Part shown: piece after piece, positions 60,554 through 64,000 of the stretch
Layout: each line of letters begins with the position of its first letter
Position numbering within the stretch: position 1 is the first letter of the stretch
Origin: Hydractinia symbiolongicarpus
Lineage: Eukaryota; Cnidaria; Hydrozoa; Anthoathecata; Hydractiniidae
NCBI RefSeq assembly: GCF_029227915.1
Contig: NC_079883.1
Coordinates: forward strand, 24,986,001 to 25,050,000
Length of the DNA: 64,000 nt
Direction of reading: 5' to 3'
Position numbers and translations under genes: made by a program
Notes under the pieces: generated by a model
Databases searched by the model: none
What the model was told of the DNA's origin: nothing
Seen by the model: the letters and a program-made list of their open reading frames with translations, nothing else

Positions 60554-60684
60554 TCTCTTTAATAATAGCCGTATTCCGTCTGTCTGTCACGCAAAATGGT
60601 AGCTTAGCTGCGCAATAGCGAGAAGCGCAATGCGGTATAAAAAGGACGGGTGAACCCGTGGATTTTCCACGGGCTAACGACTAG
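60554..60684 (+). mobile_element. Short Helitron-like element, copy 4
   Basis: It starts TCTCTTTAATAATAGCCGTA after an A, contains the shared GTAGCTTAGCTGCGCAATAG core and ends with hairpin CCCGTGG-ATTTT-CCACGGG, CTAACGA, CTAG and a T. It is 131 bp. Confidence 0.78.
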
Positions 60685-61363
60685 TTTAACTATTAATAGT
60701 ATAAAACTTTAATCAGAAAGAGATTCTAGGAAAGTCTTTTATTTTTGCAATTGATATTTAAAAAGATATTGTTTAGAACATCAGAAAGAAAAGTGACCAA
60801 CCTAGTTAGAATTCGGTATTCTTATAAAAAAGCGTGTGGGAAATTATAAAATAAAAAATATAAAAAATCATACAAAATCATACAAAACAAGTGATAGTAA
60901 TTGGCCATCCCCGAAATTAAATTCTCGCGAAATTTAAAAAAAATTGAGTATATCGATTCGCGCAATGACGAAATTAAGATTACGCGGAAAGATATATCAT
61001 TAAGGTAATAAATATATATTCCAAGGGAATAAATTTTCGCGAGAATTAATGTTTGTGAAAATAATAAAAATAAAGAATTATTCTCGAAGGATTATTTTAG
61101 ATTTCGCGAGAATTAAATTTCAGGATTGAGAAACTAAAGAAATTCCGCAAAAACTTTTTTTTGCAAACAATTAGAAACTGTAAAATATTATCACACTGAG
61201 TTTGTTTTATTTTTGCAGAGTAAAATTGCTTAACAAAAAGTTATGCATTTAGAGAATTTGATAAAAGAATACTCTAGCGAAAATCTATTCTCTAAGGTTA
61301 CAGCAGGAGAGAAAATAAAAAAATGCTAAAATTGCTATGCTCACACTATTTGTATATTTTCCA

Positions 61364-63283
61364 TTACTTTCTCCAAAATGAGTACAAAGTGCATTTTTTA
61401 TCAGCATTTCCTAAATGCTCTTGCGATTTCCGTTTGTTGGATGTTTTATTCGTTTTATTTGGCGAAGACCGTTCTTGCTTAACAGTCAACTCTTGTTCTT
61501 TAACAATTTTCTTAATGGTTTGTTTAGTCAAACACTTATCAATGTGAGCATTTAAATCCACAATATCATTATTTTGTTCCAAACCACATACTGGGCAAAA
61601 CACTTTCTGTTCAGTCGCTAATTCTTTTCCCGTTTCTGAGTCATTACAAATTTCTTTAGAAATTGTTTTTTCATTTTCTTCGTTACTTGCACCTCCATAT
61701 GAAGGGCCAGGTTGCGCCCTGAAAAATTGTTCCACCCTGTTCTGTGTTTTACTCTCTTTCTCCACGAATTGGGACACTCTCACACCCATTAAACGCAGCT
61801 CAAATGGTTCCGGCTCGTATGCTTTAATTTCGTTTATTAAAAGCTCTTTAGAAAAGCTATAGAGTTCATGAGCTTTAGCAACAGGATAAGCTACCGTCTT
61901 CGAGCGGGTTTTCTGAACGAAGGAGGAAAGTTTGTATTTCAATGTGACGTTACAGCCCTGTAGGTTTTCCTTAGCCAAATCTTCAGCTAACTGCTCGCAA
62001 ATGTTGCGGCAGATTTTCAAAAGTTCCTCTTTATCGGCAACGTTACCGAAGGTTCTCTCGACACTCATGCTTTTGCGCTTGCCATGTTCAATTCGATTCG
62101 AAGATATCCCCTGGGACACTCTCATGAAATGTTCGAAAGATGTTTCCGAAAACAACAAAAACAAGGTACTTCTTTTTTCGTACAAATCATCGCAGGTCAT
62201 AATTCCAAGAGATTTTAACATTTGTTCGCTAACTTTTCCAATTCCAAACACTTTCCTTATCGGCAACTTTCGCACAAATTCTTTCACCTCGAAAAGGTCA
62301 GGCCTTAAGTAGTATTGTCCGTTCGGTTTGTTCATATCTGAGCAAATTTTCGAAAGCATCATATTGGGCGCAATTCCTGCACTCGCCGTTAGCTTCGTTT
62401 TTTGAACTATTCTTTCGCGAATTTCTTCAACAATAACTTCGACAACGTCTTTACCAGCAATGTCAGTTCCATTATACTTATGAAGATTAACTTCTATATA
62501 TTCAGTCAAATCCAAGTAAGCCTCGTCGAGGCTCATTGGCGCATAGTTAGCATCGTACTCTGCAAATATATCCCTGATATCAGAGCTTACAGATCTATAT
62601 TTTTCAAAATGTAACGGAACTATTACTAACTGTGGACACAACTTCTTAGCAATGTACCCCGGCATTGCGGCCCGGACCCCGAATTTTCTTGCCGCATAAT
62701 TCGACGTGGACAGCATAGAGTTTCCACCAACAGCCATCGGGACATCTTTTAATGAAGGATTATCTCGAATTTCAACAGCGGCATAAAACGCATCCATGTC
62801 AATATGAACTATCGTTCTTGTTAAATCAATACTCTTTCTCAACTGGCGCACCATCTTATCGCTTTCAAGCAATGCCTTGCGTTTATCGCTTTCATTGTAT
62901 CTTTCCAGCTCGGCTAGCATCGCATGGATCCTTTGCCGGGTATTTTCTTCTTTTCTCTTTTCGTTCTCATAATATTTCGATCCCTTACTTGCTTCGTGAA
63001 TGATTTTGTTTATTTTATCCTTATCCAAGCCGGTCATACCTGCCTTGTGATCATTTAAAGCCATTCTCTCCACTGGCGTACTACCACATGAAGAATGAAC
63101 CTCCTCACCTTGTTTGAGTTCCGCATCACATTGAGTGCTTTTACTTTCGTCTTCAACTTCCTCCAAACCAATTTTAGTAACGTCATTTACGTCCCAACTT
63201 TGGCCCCATTCTTCTTCAACCAAATCCGGCCCATCGTTGTCACTGTCGAAGAGATCAATTTCCACGTCATCTGTAACGTTCAT
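61364..63283 (-). CDS. POLK: DNA polymerase kappa, intronless
   Basis: A Y-family polymerase that extends past bulky DNA lesions in the nucleus. The ATG at 63283 gives 639 residues in one exon (human about 870). Domains: an acidic N-terminus; the N-clasp-like helix DKINKIIHEASKGSKYYENE; palm and fingers TIVHIDMDAFYAAVEIRDNP (first metal Asp), PMAVGGNSMLSTSNYAARKF-GVRAAMPG and APMSLDEAYLDLTEY (catalytic Asp-Glu); the thumb with helix-hairpin-helix KLPIRKVFGIGKVSEQMLKS-LGI; and a little finger (KRKSMSVERTFGNV, LMGVRVSQF). Near the C-terminus one UBZ4 ubiquitin-binding finger FCPVCGLEQNNDIVDLNAHI-DKC shows C-x2-C...H-x3-C; vertebrates have two. The last residues KCTLYSFWRK form a PCNA-binding-type motif. 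No stop or frame break occurs. AATAAA on minus near 61205 could be the poly(A) signal. Confidence 0.95.
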   Translation of the reverse strand: MNVTDDVEIDLFDSDNDGPDLVEEEWGQSWDVNDVTKIGLEEVEDESKSTQCDAELKQGEEVHSSCGSTPVERMALNDHKAGMTGLDKDKINKIIHEASKGSKYYENEKRKEENTRQRIHAMLAELERYNESDKRKALLESDKMVRQLRKSIDLTRTIVHIDMDAFYAAVEIRDNPSLKDVPMAVGGNSMLSTSNYAARKFGVRAAMPGYIAKKLCPQLVIVPLHFEKYRSVSSDIRDIFAEYDANYAPMSLDEAYLDLTEYIEVNLHKYNGTDIAGKDVVEVIVEEIRERIVQKTKLTASAGIAPNMMLSKICSDMNKPNGQYYLRPDLFEVKEFVRKLPIRKVFGIGKVSEQMLKSLGIMTCDDLYEKRSTLFLLFSETSFEHFMRVSQGISSNRIEHGKRKSMSVERTFGNVADKEELLKICRNICEQLAEDLAKENLQGCNVTLKYKLSSFVQKTRSKTVAYPVAKAHELYSFSKELLINEIKAYEPEPFELRLMGVRVSQFVEKESKTQNRVEQFFRAQPGPSYGGASNEENEKTISKEICNDSETGKELATEQKVFCPVCGLEQNNDIVDLNAHIDKCLTKQTIKKIVKEQELTVKQERSSPNKTNKTSNKRKSQEHLGNADKKCTLYSFWRK

Positions 63284-64000
63284 TATAAACTAAAATATAA
63301 TTTGTGGCATTATATAACAGTTCTCAGTTCTCAAAACACTCATCAAAATACTGAAATTACAAAACCAGTTTCTTGTACATGATACTGTAATGTGGGAAAA
63401 TATCCGGATCCGGGTTAACATTACCAAATTTTGAAAAAGAAAAACTTTTGAGGAAAATGAGTGGCATATTTGGATTTTTCAGCAAAAATTTTCTAAGGAA
63501 ATTTGGAATACAAAAAGATTATAAGAACAGGATTTATTGTAATTTAATTCCTAATTAAAACATCAAAAGTTTACTAATAGAGGCAGTTGTACTTACTTAG
63601 TGTATAAACTTGAAAATTTGCATGTTTCCATAGATTTTGGCGCTGAATCAAAATATTTTTGCCATTCTTAAATTAGTTTAAAATAAATGCTTTTTTTATA
63701 TAAGAAAATGCTCTATAAGAATGTCAGGTTGAGATTTCAGACTTAAAACAATAGCTCTATTTTTTAACAATAGAGAAGTAAGAATAATTACCAGCCTGGT
63801 TAGAATTGTGATGCTCTTAAAAAAAAGATTTTACTTTCTATTCTCCAAAAAATGGATGTTTCAAGTTAGTAAACCTGAAATGATTTATCGGCTTACCTTC
63901 CCAATGTTGGACCGACGCTTAGCACACACTTTCGATTTGTGAATCACTGCATATTATATTTTTGTTACCTCATAGCTGCTTGAGAAAGTGCTACACTTTA
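63284..64000. other. POLK upstream region
   Basis: AT-rich sequence upstream of POLK with no exon on either strand that I can support. The POLK promoter should lie in the first few hundred bases. Confidence 0.4.

Larger units (their letters stand above)
53426..61363. other. 7.9-kb repeat-rich spacer between PAQR and POLK
   Basis: It contains two Helitron-like copies, a MITE with target duplication, the second 0.5-kb repeat and a palindromic MITE, all listed separately. Lone CAACCTCG-type termini lie near 54710, 57188 and 59631, with an AATAAGGTTGG end near 59928. GCGAATT/TTCGCG repeats are at about 54260-54400, 60240-60350 and 60915-61130. None of its open frames (104 codons or fewer) has a domain or exon context. 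Confidence 0.45.

Noticed and set aside
61932-63003. Plus-strand frames of 70-126 codons
   Set aside because: They are antisense shadows of the POLK coding exon.

Overview
The window is AT-rich eukaryotic nuclear DNA from an animal, probably a cnidarian and perhaps a hydrozoan. That taxon is inferred from the gene set and from the style of introns and repeats; no search was run. Genes have GT-AG introns, long AT-rich spacers and dense short transposable elements. No bacterial operon, phage or CRISPR structure is present. Most gene models below were assembled by joining exons whose splice sites and reading phases agree.

Layout. 1-227 holds the last exon of an unknown gene. 699-2680 (minus) is a THAP zinc-finger, transposase-related gene. 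3505-4480 is a foldback transposon with an 8-bp target duplication; it ends 24 bp before the start codon of a two-exon GNAT-like gene (4505-6382). 7690-8292 (minus) is a single-exon BTB-like gene. 8.3-12.9 kb is repeat-rich spacer. 12885-14561 encodes mitochondrial ribosomal protein mL63. 16147-23498 (minus) is a complete SMAD4 gene with an enlarged linker. A decayed IS3EU/IS3-like DNA transposon with clean terminal repeats (23741-25774) lies 243 bp upstream of the SMAD4 ATG. 26774-32437 is HYLS1, a centriole and cilium gene. 36213-37436 is a full-length acetate kinase in one uninterrupted frame, the most unexpected gene here. 37993-42327 is AVEN. 45545-50656 holds two tandem SOUL-type haem-binding protein genes with a broken third 5' end between them. 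52418-53425 (minus) is a PAQR seven-helix receptor. 61364-63283 (minus) is an intronless DNA polymerase kappa.

The genes form no pathway; they are ordinary neighbours on an animal chromosome: TGF-beta/BMP signalling (SMAD4), centrioles (HYLS1), mitochondrial translation (mL63), apoptosis and checkpoint control (AVEN), translesion synthesis (POLK), receptor signalling (PAQR), haem binding (SOUL) and acetate metabolism (acetate kinase).

The repeats are informative. At least four very short Helitron-like copies (TC start, 3' hairpin, CTAG end, A|T target) and several roughly 100-bp MITEs with CAACCTCGT ends and 9-bp target duplications fill the right half. Foldback elements, a pogo-like remnant, SINE-like pieces and a duplicated 0.5-kb repeat were also found.
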